DNA of 14,284 nucleotides, from NCBI GenBank assembly GCA_038062615.1, contig JBBTWV010000076.1, positions 1-14,284 of the forward strand, read 5' to 3'. This stretch comes from JBBTWV01 sp038062615. Its GTDB lineage: Bacteria > Patescibacteriota > Gracilibacteria > UBA1369 > UM-FILTER-53-11. Shown one piece after another: positions 7,679-13,948 of the stretch. Position 1 is the stretch's first letter. Every line of letters begins with the position of its first letter. Below the pieces are notes generated by a model. The model was not told the origin of the DNA and did no database searches. It saw only the letters and a program-made list of their open reading frames with translations. The position numbers were made by a program, and so were the translations under genes.

Positions 7679-9219
7679 AGCACCGACACGAGGGCGTGTT
7701 TTATGCGATTTCCCTTATGGGATATGAACTCGTGGCTATTGTCCCAGACAATCGGTTCAGCGACTTTTGCAATGATATGGCTGAGCGGATGACGTCCGGA
7801 ATCAACCATCGCATGACCTGGCACATCCGAGGAAATAATATAATCGCCAGCTTGAATATCTTTACCGGTATAAACGATCCAGACATAACCGTTTCCAGCA
7901 GCGGAAACGAGATGAGGGTTATCAACACTGGCCGATTTGGTCCCTTCCTGTATGCTGAGATAAGAACCAAGAACTGCAGGATCATTTTCTTTCGTTGTTT
8001 TTGTAATCCCGTAGAGAATTTCGGAGGAAGGGTTGTTGTGCAAGGATTTATTTTTGCCCGTCAATGAAACAAGCATGCCTTTCTCTAGCGGCTCAGAAGT
8101 ATAGGCATAATGTGAGCCTGTGAAAGCATTGTATGAAACGGTGTTTGCGCTTATTGAAATAGTACCTTCTTCCGTTTCGTCTTGCTGGATGCTGATGATC
8201 GTTCCGTCATTTGTGGCTCGGTCAAAGATTGCTACCGTAGCGCCGGATTTTCGGACATCGAGCAAAGCATCGGGGCTCGGATCTCCAATGCCCACGGCTC
8301 CGGAAGTAGTTCCTGGTGCCAAAATGATGTCCCCCGCAGTATCGGTGTTTTCAATCAGCACATCGCTTCCATCGTGAGAAAGGAAAAGCGCATCATTTGA
8401 TCCTGCAGCATAATCATAAAGTTGTAGGGAAATTTTGCTTCCAGCTCCATTATCAACAAAGAGCCTAACATCACTTCCGTAACCATTTTGGAAATCTATT
8501 ACCTGGCCAGTGGCGGCATTTATTTCGAATTCTTGACCTGTGGCTCCGACGATTTCTTCGGTAGTGGCGCCAATAGCCTGGAACTCTAATGTTCCTCTTG
8601 GTTCAAAACTAGCATTTGGTGTACTGCTTCCTGGTGTAGTATATCCCGACGAATCAAAACGTCCCATCTCCGTCAATGTTCCCGCTTGGTTCAATGTGAA
8701 AATTATATCTCCGTCTTCTGAGTTGTTGGTGACATCATCGAGAGCTATTTTAATGCTCCCTTGCTCTTCGCTTCCACCAAGATCTTCAACATCGAATCGG
8801 ATATTTGAACCCACGCCGGCTGCTGGTGTCCCAGTGGTGTTCTTTGTAATGGTAAAGACATTTGTTGCAGCGTTTGCCGTTGAATCGTTGTTAATTATTT
8901 CAATACCCGTAGTAGGAAGAATCGATGACATGACCACGTTCCCGTTAAATGTAGCGGTATTGCTAAACGTTGTTGCTCCGCTCAAGGCCAAATTGCTGTT
9001 GATCGTGGTTGTTATGCCTGTTTTTCCCAATGTTATTCCCGTTGCATTTTGGATACCAAGCTGCAATGACGAATCCACGATACTGTCAACGACAGGGGAA
9101 TAAACACTTGTTGTCACAACACTTGCACCGATGGACGTTGCGAGCGCTTGGTAACCCCAAAAGATTCCAAGAATAAAAATTAAACCTATGAGGATTTTTG
9201 GTTTTTGGTTCTTAAACAT
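7648..9219 (-). CDS. Secreted low-complexity adhesin or fibre-like protein
   Basis: A 523-residue protein (ATG start, TAG stop) with a signal peptide at residues 1-27 (KNQKPK, a hydrophobic core, then ALATS). Residues 28-340 are rich in Thr, Ser, Gly, Asn and Asp, with short strand-like units such as GITTTINSNLALSGATTF, TEMGRFDSSGY and VGIGDPSPDALLDV (309-322). The last resembles the VGIGT.SP...LDV motif repeatedly seen in bacterial surface and phage tail-fibre-like proteins. The C-terminal block (about 360-520) is a different, less repetitive domain beginning AFTGSHYAYTSEPLEKGMLV; I have a weak impression of similarity to fibre C-terminal or autoprocessing domains but cannot name one. No Ser/Lys pair of the S74 chaperone type is visible. 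It probably acts outside the cell in attachment or as a surface layer. It is divergent from another secreted-protein gene with a facing promoter. Confidence 0.8.
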   Translation of the reverse strand: MFKNQKPKILIGLIFILGIFWGYQALATSIGASVVTTSVYSPVVDSIVDSSLQLGIQNATGITLGKTGITTTINSNLALSGATTFSNTATFNGNVVMSSILPTTGIEIINNDSTANAATNVFTITKNTTGTPAAGVGSNIRFDVEDLGGSEEQGSIKIALDDVTNNSEDGDIIFTLNQAGTLTEMGRFDSSGYTTPGSSTPNASFEPRGTLEFQAIGATTEEIVGATGQEFEINAATGQVIDFQNGYGSDVRLFVDNGAGSKISLQLYDYAAGSNDALFLSHDGSDVLIENTDTAGDIILAPGTTSGAVGIGDPSPDALLDVRKSGATVAIFDRATNDGTIISIQQDETEEGTISISANTVSYNAFTGSHYAYTSEPLEKGMLVSLTGKNKSLHNNPSSEILYGITKTTKENDPAVLGSYLSIQEGTKSASVDNPHLVSAAGNGYVWIVYTGKDIQAGDYIISSDVPGHAMVDSGRHPLSHIIAKVAEPIVWDNSHEFISHKGNRIKHALVSVLYSPFALRNK

Positions 9220-9227
9220 ATCTTTAT

Positions 9228-9233
9228 ATTATA
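9228..9233 (-). promoter_or_regulatory. Extended -10 promoter of the fibre-like gene, leaderless
   Basis: On the minus strand TGTTATAAT contains a TG extension and a perfect TATAAT (9228-9233). Eight bases separate it from the ATG at 9219, so the transcript should begin at or within about two bases of the start codon. The sequence 17 bases upstream is a poor -35 match, which an extended -10 can compensate for. Confidence 0.6.
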
Positions 9234-9264
9234 ACATATTTTCTGCGCCTTTGAATAGGTGGTT

Positions 9265-9293
9265 TTGCTATAACAGCATTTTTCTGGTATAAT
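9265..9293 (+). promoter_or_regulatory. Promoter of the Pro-rich secreted protein, leaderless
   Basis: TTGCTA (9265-9270, 4 of 6) and a perfect TATAAT (9288-9293) are separated by 17 bases, with a TGG extension before the -10 box. Only six bases lie between the -10 box and the ATG at 9300, so the message is predicted to be leaderless. It faces the minus-strand promoter within the same 80-bp gap. Confidence 0.7.
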
Positions 9294-9299
9294 ATAACA

Positions 9300-10475
9300 A
9301 TGAAACCATTTCGTTTTGCAAAATATTTTCTTCTTTTTTTTCTTCTTCTGTCATTACTGTTTTCGGAGATAGGTATCTCAGGAACCCCAAAAACTCAACC
9401 CAAAGGTACTCTCAATGAAAGTTTGAATTCGCCAGTATCAAAAAAAGTTAAAAATAATACTCAGAAAGTTAAGAAAAAAACAAAAAAGAAAGCCGCAAAA
9501 ACTTCTCTATTCCAAAAAAAACTCATACCTAAACCCAAACCTCTTCCCAAGGTAAAGCCTTCATCGTCACTATCGTTTCCGCCATCCAAATCACCTGCGA
9601 TGCCGCTTCGTGGAGTAGGTTCATCATCACCACCTTTGCCGCCGCCTTCCGTGGTGCCGTCTTCGGGAGGATCCTCATCTGCACCGCCTCCACTCTCTGC
9701 TCCGCCACCGCCGCCTGCACCGCCATCTCCTCCTGCGCCACCTCAGCCCGCCATTATTTTTGAGGACAATTTTGAAAGTAACAAAGGGTGGACGCTTTTT
9801 GAAGAAATAGTAAATCAGAGTAGTTGTTACGGTTCGTCAGTTGCAGAAATTTCCAGACTTGCTGATGTTGCTTTTGAAGGTTTGACAAGCTTCCGTCTTT
9901 GGGCGAACAAAGGACGGTCAACGAAAAGTAATCATGTTATTGCTCAAAATAAAATTCTTCCCACGGGCCAGAATGGAATTTGGAAGCACGAAGTGAGAAC
10001 ATACATCCCGGAAGTTTTTCATGAATCCGGTGAAACAGGGCCTGAATTGAGCATACAAAACACCCGACAAATTTCTGCGGGAGTTTTCAAGACGGCAACG
10101 GCGGGTATTCAGTACCGGGCAAATAAGTACTCGCCGCAAGCCTATACATGGGGCGTTTGGAAAGAATTAGATTCGGGAGGAGCCGCTTGGCATACATTCC
10201 TCACTCAAAAATTAGAGCCGGGTATTTGGTATACATTAACTTTAGAATTTGATTATAACCTTAATGTGTATCGAAGCTTCTCTATCCAAGGAGGAAATAT
10301 CAATCAAAATGTTGATTTGTCTCCTTTTCATATAGCACTTGAATCAAAGTTCAATGAAGAAGCCTTCTGGATTACTCTAGAAGCGGAGAACCTTTGGAAC
10401 AATTGTGGAGATGCTGGTGTGTTTGATTACCAGGTTTACTTCGATAACATTCAGATCACAAAAGTGACACCATAA
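9300..10475 (+). CDS. Secreted Lys/Pro-rich protein with jelly-roll-like C-terminal domain
   Basis: A 391-residue protein with a signal peptide (residues 1 to about 27: basic MKPFRFAK, then a Leu/Phe-rich core). Residues 45-85 are strongly basic (runs of Lys, as in KKVKNNTQKVKKKTKKK). Residues 86-150 are a Ser/Pro linker with long proline runs. The C-terminal domain (about 151-391) starts IIFEDNFESNKGW and ends YQVYFDNIQITKV, with EPGIWYTLTLEFDYN near 306-320; this strand pattern is that of concanavalin A-like or polysaccharide lyase-like beta sandwiches that bind glycans. C176 and C369 could form a disulfide between the two ends of the sandwich. A role in binding or cleaving polysaccharide outside the cell is an inference; catalytic residues cannot be assigned. 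The Lys-rich part could contact an anionic wall or nucleic acid. The gene ends 15 bp from the convergent NAD kinase gene. Confidence 0.8.
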   Translation: MKPFRFAKYFLLFFLLLSLLFSEIGISGTPKTQPKGTLNESLNSPVSKKVKNNTQKVKKKTKKKAAKTSLFQKKLIPKPKPLPKVKPSSSLSFPPSKSPAMPLRGVGSSSPPLPPPSVVPSSGGSSSAPPPLSAPPPPPAPPSPPAPPQPAIIFEDNFESNKGWTLFEEIVNQSSCYGSSVAEISRLADVAFEGLTSFRLWANKGRSTKSNHVIAQNKILPTGQNGIWKHEVRTYIPEVFHESGETGPELSIQNTRQISAGVFKTATAGIQYRANKYSPQAYTWGVWKELDSGGAAWHTFLTQKLEPGIWYTLTLEFDYNLNVYRSFSIQGGNINQNVDLSPFHIALESKFNEEAFWITLEAENLWNNCGDAGVFDYQVYFDNIQITKVTP

Positions 10476-10490
10476 AAACAGCACAACGAT

Positions 10491-11375
10491 TCACTCTCCC
10501 CAGTTGAGTTTTTTACGCAACATGCGGTAGTAGTTGTGGCCTCCCATGCGGATCATGTTGAAGGTTCGGCTGGATTTGCGTATGCGGATCACGTCATCTT
10601 TTTTGAGATTGAAGGTGATTTGCCCATCAATGGTGAGCACAATAGGTTTTTTTTCTTCGCGCCAGCTGGTGCCAAGGCGAATGGTGATTTGGCGGGTGTT
10701 GGGGATAATAATGGGGCGGACTCCCAATTTTACCGGGCAGATGGGTGCCAGGACGATGCCTTCAATTTTGGGATGCACAATGGCGCCGCCGGCAGAAAGC
10801 GAGTGGCCGGTTGAGCCCGTGGGCGTGGCAATAATGAGACCGTCGGCCTTGTAGTTGGTGAGTACGCGCTGATTCACCTCCACTTGCAGGGTAATAAGGC
10901 GAGCAAATCCTCCTTGGTTTATAACCGCATCATTTAGCGAAAGCGTCGTGAACTTTTTTTTGCCGTCGCGGTAAAGCGTCACGCGGAGGAGAAATCTTTC
11001 ATCATGACAAAAATCTCCCGCAAAAATTCTTGGCAGGCTGGTGAGGATTTTTTGCGGAGTAAAAGCTGTAAGGAAGCCGAGGTGGCCCATATTCACGCCG
11101 GCAATAAAAGGCCGCTTGCTACCCACTTGGCGAGCAGTTTTTAGGAGCGTGCCATCGCCGCCAAGCACAATGGCAAGGTCGCTTTTGCGCAAGAGTTCCG
11201 CTTTTTCGTAGGATTTTTTCTCACCCATAATGGGTGCGCAATGCTCATCCAGAAAAATTTCTGATGCGTATTTTTTTAGCTCATGCACCAGCTTTTTTAC
11301 AAAATCCGCACGATTACCAATAGTGTGCTTGGAGATAATACTTACTTTGCGAATGAGCGGGCGTTTGGAAGGCAC
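10491..11375 (-). CDS. nadK: NAD kinase
   Basis: A 294-residue NAD kinase (ATP-dependent phosphorylation of NAD to NADP, cytoplasmic), of normal family length. It has the GGDGT loop (72-76), NMGHLGFL (95-102), the nucleotide-contacting NDAV (148-151), and DGLIIATPTGSTGHSLSAGG (178-197). The conserved block usually written P.(C/F)PH.L..RP appears here as PICPVKLGVRP (211-221), so the usual His is replaced by Val; the rest is conventional. The start is GTG (11373-11375). A nearby ATG at 11377-11375 is in another frame, and the frame has no better start. TATAAT lies 6 bases upstream, so the message may be leaderless with GTG as its first codon. The stop is TGA, one of two places in this window showing that TGA is not recoded. 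Confidence 0.95.
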   Translation of the reverse strand: MPSKRPLIRKVSIISKHTIGNRADFVKKLVHELKKYASEIFLDEHCAPIMGEKKSYEKAELLRKSDLAIVLGGDGTLLKTARQVGSKRPFIAGVNMGHLGFLTAFTPQKILTSLPRIFAGDFCHDERFLLRVTLYRDGKKKFTTLSLNDAVINQGGFARLITLQVEVNQRVLTNYKADGLIIATPTGSTGHSLSAGGAIVHPKIEGIVLAPICPVKLGVRPIIIPNTRQITIRLGTSWREEKKPIVLTIDGQITFNLKKDDVIRIRKSSRTFNMIRMGGHNYYRMLRKKLNWGE

Positions 11376-11381
11376 ATGGGT

Positions 11382-11387
11382 ATTATA
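11382..11387 (-). promoter_or_regulatory. -10 box of nadK, leaderless
   Basis: A perfect TATAAT on the minus strand lies six bases before the GTG start at 11375. The -35 candidate TATACC (11405-11410, 17-base spacer) is weak. The spacing predicts a transcript starting at the GTG itself. Confidence 0.55.
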
Positions 11388-11460
11388 GAGGGTGTGCGAG
11401 GTGGGGTATAGAGGTTGGTTATTTGCTCATTTTTAGGTGACACTGAAGAGTGCGTTTTGC

Positions 11461-11489
11461 TTGACAATGAGCCAAAAACCGAATATTCT
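11461..11489 (+). promoter_or_regulatory. Promoter of a short structured RNA
   Basis: A perfect TTGACA (11461-11466) and TATTCT (11484-11489, 4 of 6) are separated by 17 bases in a region with no convincing large gene. Start would fall near 11495-11497, about 165 bases before the intrinsic terminator at 11628-11661. Confidence 0.55.
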
Positions 11490-11516
11490 TGGGGCGGAGA
11501 TATCACTACAAATTCT

Positions 11517-11603
11517 ATGTATAAAACTCCTTACACTCGCGGCATGATGATCGGTAAGACGATGCACATCGTGAGTTTGTGGGTGGGGAGTATTTGTAAG
11601 TAG
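11517..11603 (+). CDS. Possible 28-residue leader peptide
   Basis: An ATG-to-TAG frame of 28 codons inside the candidate attenuator. The product begins MYKTPYTRGMMIGKTMHIVS and has four Met, three Thr and one Trp in total. The same frame is open further upstream, to 11415, but that start lies before the predicted promoter. No Shine-Dalgarno sequence is present. A ribosome finishing this frame would cover the antiterminator's left arm (11579-11592) and favour termination, as in amino acid operon leaders. It may equally be a chance frame in a non-coding RNA. Confidence 0.2.
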   Translation: MYKTPYTRGMMIGKTMHIVSLWVGSICK

Positions 11604-11627
11604 GAATTTGATTCCTGCTCATTGAGT

Positions 11628-11661
11628 ACTCCTCACCCACAATATAGTGAGGAGTTTTTTT
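11628..11661 (+). terminator. Intrinsic terminator
   Basis: A perfect 9-bp stem, ACTCCTCAC (11628-11636) with GTGAGGAGT (11647-11655), encloses a 10-base loop and runs directly into seven T (11655-11661). This is a typical rho-independent terminator on the plus strand, and nothing large on that strand precedes it, implying a short transcript from 11461-11489. Confidence 0.8.
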
Positions 11662-11695
11662 CGTACTAATATTTATTCTTTAATCCCTTTGTACT

Positions 11696-11908
11696 ATGGC
11701 TTTCGAAGCAACTTACAATAAGTATTGGGACACCGAAAAAGAGGGAAGACGAACGCAAACTGAAAGGGACACCAAGCGTGAATTCGGCGTTCGACTGGGG
11801 CCATTTGAGGCCGGCTATCGAGGTGAAACGCATACAAAAAAAGTTGATGAGAGGAGAGAAGCAACTCGGGGAAACGTAAAAAGAGCGTTTAGAATCGGAC
11901 TCCAATAA
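11696..11908 (+). CDS. Hypothetical 70-residue basic protein
   Basis: A small frame (ATG to TAA) starting 34 bases after the terminator's T-run. The product is very hydrophilic and rich in Lys, Arg, Glu and Thr (for example TEKEGRRTQTERDTKREFG), with no signal peptide, membrane helix or cysteine. I do not recognise it. The opposite strand is also open over nearly the same bases, but its product (Ser/Phe-rich, without domain features) looks like the shadow. If the upstream structure is an attenuator, this is the only gene it could control before the convergent glycosyltransferase. Its existence is plausible but unproven. Confidence 0.4.
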   Translation: MAFEATYNKYWDTEKEGRRTQTERDTKREFGVRLGPFEAGYRGETHTKKVDERREATRGNVKRAFRIGLQ

Positions 11909-11923
11909 ACTTATCCTCGAGTC

Positions 11924-11955
11924 ACAAATGGGCCAGTATATTCTGGCTCATTTGT
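11924..11955. terminator. Hairpin between convergent genes
   Basis: ACAAATGGGCCAG (11924-11936) pairs with CTGGCTCATTTGT (11943-11955) over a 6-base loop, with one G-T pair in 13. It sits between the 70-residue ORF and the glycosyltransferase gene and contains the latter's stop codon. There is no good T-run on either side, so it may be an RNA-processing or weak bidirectional terminator. Confidence 0.4.
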
Positions 11956-13057
11956 TGTTATAAACAAATGTGCTGAGAGCTTCCAAGGTTTTTTGCGCAG
12001 TTTTTCGCCAGGAGAATTTTTTGGCTTGCGCTAGGCCTTTTTGGCGCAATTCGGTTCGCAGGGTTTCGTCTTTCAGCACACGAGCGATGGTGTCTGTAAG
12101 CGCTTCTGTGTCTTGTGGATTCACCAACAGCGCCGCATCGCCGCATACTTCCGGCAGCGAAGCACGGTTAGAGCAGACCACCGGGCATCCGTGAGCCATA
12201 GCTTCCAGTGGCGGAAGTCCAAAACCTTCATAGAGGGAAGGGTAGACAAAAACTTTGGCTTGTTGATACAAGGCGGCCAGCTCATCGGCCAGCACGTGCT
12301 CAATATGGATGACCGCTTCACCGGAATCATGAATTTTTTTCTCGGCCTCCTTCGACTTCCAACCGCGTCCACCCACAATTACTAATTTGAGTTGCGGAAA
12401 ATTTTCTCGCAGTTTTTCTGTAGCTTCCACCGCGGCAATTATATTTTTGCGCGGCTGCAAACCGCCAACGGTTAAAATAAAATCCTCCGGCAATTGATAC
12501 TTATCAACAGCTTCTTGCTTCTTGCTTCTTGCTTCCTGATTCTCCTTTGCGGCTAATGGCGTCACCGTTATTTTCTCTTCAGGATAATGAAAAAGACGCA
12601 TCAAATCCTTTTTAGTATGTTCCGAAGGCACCAACACGCCTACCGTTTTTTTAAGCGCTCGTTTTAAAAATAAGTGTTCAATAATTCGCGCTTTTGCTTG
12701 ATGACGTTCCGGCGCGGTGAAAGCGATGAGGTCGTGCACGGTAATAACTGACGCGATATTTTTTGGCAAAAGAGCGGGAATAATAAAGCTCGTCGGCGCA
12801 AAAAAAACTTCGCCACCGCGCCGCCTAAAATCCTTCACCACTGCCCAGTGCCAAAGCAGGGGATGCTTGTGAATCAGCACGATATTGGCTTTTCCCTTAC
12901 CGGCAAGATCGGCTAGTTCCGACGAAAACGTATTCGTATAAAGGGTATATTCATTTTCCTTATCCATCTGCAGTAATTCGCGTACCACATGGAACGTATA
13001 CCAGGCCTTGCCTGACACAGGATGAGATGCCGTGCGGATGTCTATGCCAATTTTCAT
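11948..13057 (-). CDS. Glycosyltransferase, GT4 family
   Basis: A 369-residue GT-B fold glycosyltransferase that should transfer a sugar from a nucleotide donor to a lipid-linked or polysaccharide acceptor at the cytoplasmic face of the membrane. The N-terminal domain opens GIDIRTASHPVSGKAWYTFH, the usual GIDaR....G...Y pattern, and contains TVHDLIAF (106-113). The C-terminal donor domain starts ILTVGGLQPRKN (194-205) and includes the E-x7-E motif EGFGLPPLE (277-285), followed by AMAHGCPVVCSN. Length is normal for family GT4. The interdomain segment contains Q-E-A-R-S-K-K-Q-E-A (174-183), encoded by a tandem 7-bp repeat. ATG start and TGA stop; a TACAAT box lies six bases before the ATG. The sugar and product cannot be deduced. 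The many envelope genes in this window fit a surface-polysaccharide role. Confidence 0.93.
   Translation of the reverse strand: MKIGIDIRTASHPVSGKAWYTFHVVRELLQMDKENEYTLYTNTFSSELADLAGKGKANIVLIHKHPLLWHWAVVKDFRRRGGEVFFAPTSFIIPALLPKNIASVITVHDLIAFTAPERHQAKARIIEHLFLKRALKKTVGVLVPSEHTKKDLMRLFHYPEEKITVTPLAAKENQEARSKKQEAVDKYQLPEDFILTVGGLQPRKNIIAAVEATEKLRENFPQLKLVIVGGRGWKSKEAEKKIHDSGEAVIHIEHVLADELAALYQQAKVFVYPSLYEGFGLPPLEAMAHGCPVVCSNRASLPEVCGDAALLVNPQDTEALTDTIARVLKDETLRTELRQKGLAQAKKFSWRKTAQKTLEALSTFVYNNK
12510..12537. repeat. Tandem heptamer repeat within the glycosyltransferase gene
   Basis: GCTTCTT occurs three times in a row (12510-12530), followed by GCTTCCT with one change (12531-12537). On the coding strand this is an AAGAAGC repeat read in shifting phase as E-A-R-S-K-K-Q-E-A. 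It sits in the variable linker between the two Rossmann domains, where extra residues are tolerated. Similar 7-bp runs are, from memory, common in Patescibacteria genomes. Confidence 0.75.
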
Positions 13058-13063
13058 ATGGCC

Positions 13064-13069
13064 ATTGTA
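13064..13069 (-). promoter_or_regulatory. -10 box of the glycosyltransferase gene, leaderless
   Basis: TACAAT on the minus strand (5 of 6 consensus) lies six bases before the ATG at 13057. The best -35 candidate is ACGACC (13088-13093, 18-base spacer, 3 of 6). The spacing predicts a leaderless transcript. I found no clear promoter for the divergent gene at 13114 in this 56-bp gap. Confidence 0.45.
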
Positions 13070-13113
13070 GCGGTTTTTTGCTATTTTGGTCGTAGTTTTT
13101 AGCCCACTTCTCT

Positions 13114-13935
13114 ATGACTTTCGCCAGAATTAAAGAAACCTTTCTGCGGCTTCCAAGGACAACCAAAACTCTTGGCATCGCCGCGTTTCTCCTTTTTCTT
13201 TCGACGCTTTTACCTTGGTATACCGACATTGATTCTTACCGCGTGGGTGATGAATTTTTAGGAGTCAGCGGCCCCACTTCATTCATTGGAATTTCCATTC
13301 TTATTATGGCGGGATTTTCCATATGGATTTTTTCGTATCATCTTTTAGAGCGTCGCGTTCCGCGCTTACCGATGGGCGAATCCGTCCTCAATCTTTTTGT
13401 GGGTGCTGAGTCGCTCTTCCTCATTTTGCTGGTGAATTCCATTTATTATCATCCTAAATTTGGCGTCAATATTTTAGATAAAGAGCCGCGATTTGGCATG
13501 ATGCTTTCCTTGGTTTCTTCATTAGTGATGGTGATTGCCGCCTACCTTCAGTATCGCGATGAAGGTGAAACAAAGACGGAGGAAGGACATTTAGAACCGC
13601 TCATTAAGTTGGAATCTTCTTCTACGCCGGTATCGGAATCAAAACCTATAATGCCAGCCCCAAAACCGGCTTCTCAGTCTTCCATGCTCGCTAATTATCA
13701 GCGCCAACATCAAATGCCACTGCGAAAGCCAGCCATGCAAGAAAGAGAGATGGGTCGGTCGCAGCCGCCTGTTGCGACACCTGCGGTAGCTCGGCCAGTG
13801 GCGTCTGCGCCGGTTTCAGCCCCCGTGCAACAAGCTCCTTCAACAGCAAGGCCCGCGCCAACTCCTTATTCCGCAAAACCTCCCTCAGCCGATGGCTCTG
13901 ATAAAGGGAGTTACATGATCCGTTTGGATCTCTAA
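13114..13935 (+). CDS. Four-helix membrane protein with Pro/Ala-rich tail
   Basis: A 273-residue protein. Four hydrophobic segments at about 19-36, 55-77, 92-112 and 128-146 form a small membrane domain, with a loop ending in LPWYTDIDSYRVG after the first helix. The second half (about 155-255) is a low-complexity tail rich in Pro, Ala, Ser and Gln, probably flexible and cytoplasmic. The chain closes with a distinct C-terminal motif, GSYMIRLDL, which looks like a docking peptide. I do not recognise the family. It is 13 bp upstream of the zinc-ribbon gene in the same direction; both have Pro/Ala/Gln-rich disordered parts, so they may interact. No Shine-Dalgarno sequence precedes the ATG. Confidence 0.75.
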   Translation: MTFARIKETFLRLPRTTKTLGIAAFLLFLSTLLPWYTDIDSYRVGDEFLGVSGPTSFIGISILIMAGFSIWIFSYHLLERRVPRLPMGESVLNLFVGAESLFLILLVNSIYYHPKFGVNILDKEPRFGMMLSLVSSLVMVIAAYLQYRDEGETKTEEGHLEPLIKLESSSTPVSESKPIMPAPKPASQSSMLANYQRQHQMPLRKPAMQEREMGRSQPPVATPAVARPVASAPVSAPVQQAPSTARPAPTPYSAKPPSADGSDKGSYMIRLDL

Positions 13936-13948
13936 AAAGTGGCTCGCT

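Larger units (their letters stand above)
11495..11661 (+). ncRNA. Candidate attenuator leader or small RNA with competing stems
   Basis: The interval between the promoter and an intrinsic terminator, about 165 bases, can fold in mutually exclusive ways. GTGGGTGGGGAGTA (11579-11592) can pair over 14 positions (13 Watson-Crick, one G-U) with TACTCCTCACCCAC (11627-11640), enclosing a small hairpin (11602-11607 with 11611-11616). The second of these arms also supplies the left side of the terminator stem (11628-11636 with 11647-11655), so the first pairing would be an antiterminator. A further arm, AAAACTCCT (11523-11531), can pair with AGGAGTTTT (11650-11658) on the terminator's right side, and more weakly with GGGGAGT. 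A hairpin at 11559-11572 lies between them. A 28-codon ORF runs through the first two arms. This is the layout of a transcription attenuator for the ORF at 11696, or of a free-standing small RNA. It matches no RNA family I recognise. Confidence 0.45.

Noticed and set aside
8540..9103. 187-codon plus-strand ORF with hydrophobic product
   Set aside because: It is the mirror of the Thr/Ser/Gly-rich fibre-like gene, which has a signal peptide, a promoter and recognisable motifs; the plus-strand product has none.
10491..10493. Possible UGA recoding as in Gracilibacteria or Absconditabacteria
   Set aside because: TGA is the natural end of nadK and of the glycosyltransferase gene, at family-typical lengths, and no gene here contains an in-frame TGA.
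11425..11623. GCTCATT at 11425 and 11617, with AATGAGC at 11466
   Set aside because: Seven-base matches in a short AT-rich region can arise by chance, and the first copy lies outside the predicted transcript.
11666..11905. 79-codon minus-strand ORF opposite the 70-residue ORF
   Set aside because: Ser/Phe-rich product without features; the plus-strand frame has a more protein-like hydrophilic composition. Neither is proven.
12510..12537. Repeat run considered as a CRISPR array
   Set aside because: Units are 7 bp, contiguous and without spacers, within a glycosyltransferase coding sequence.
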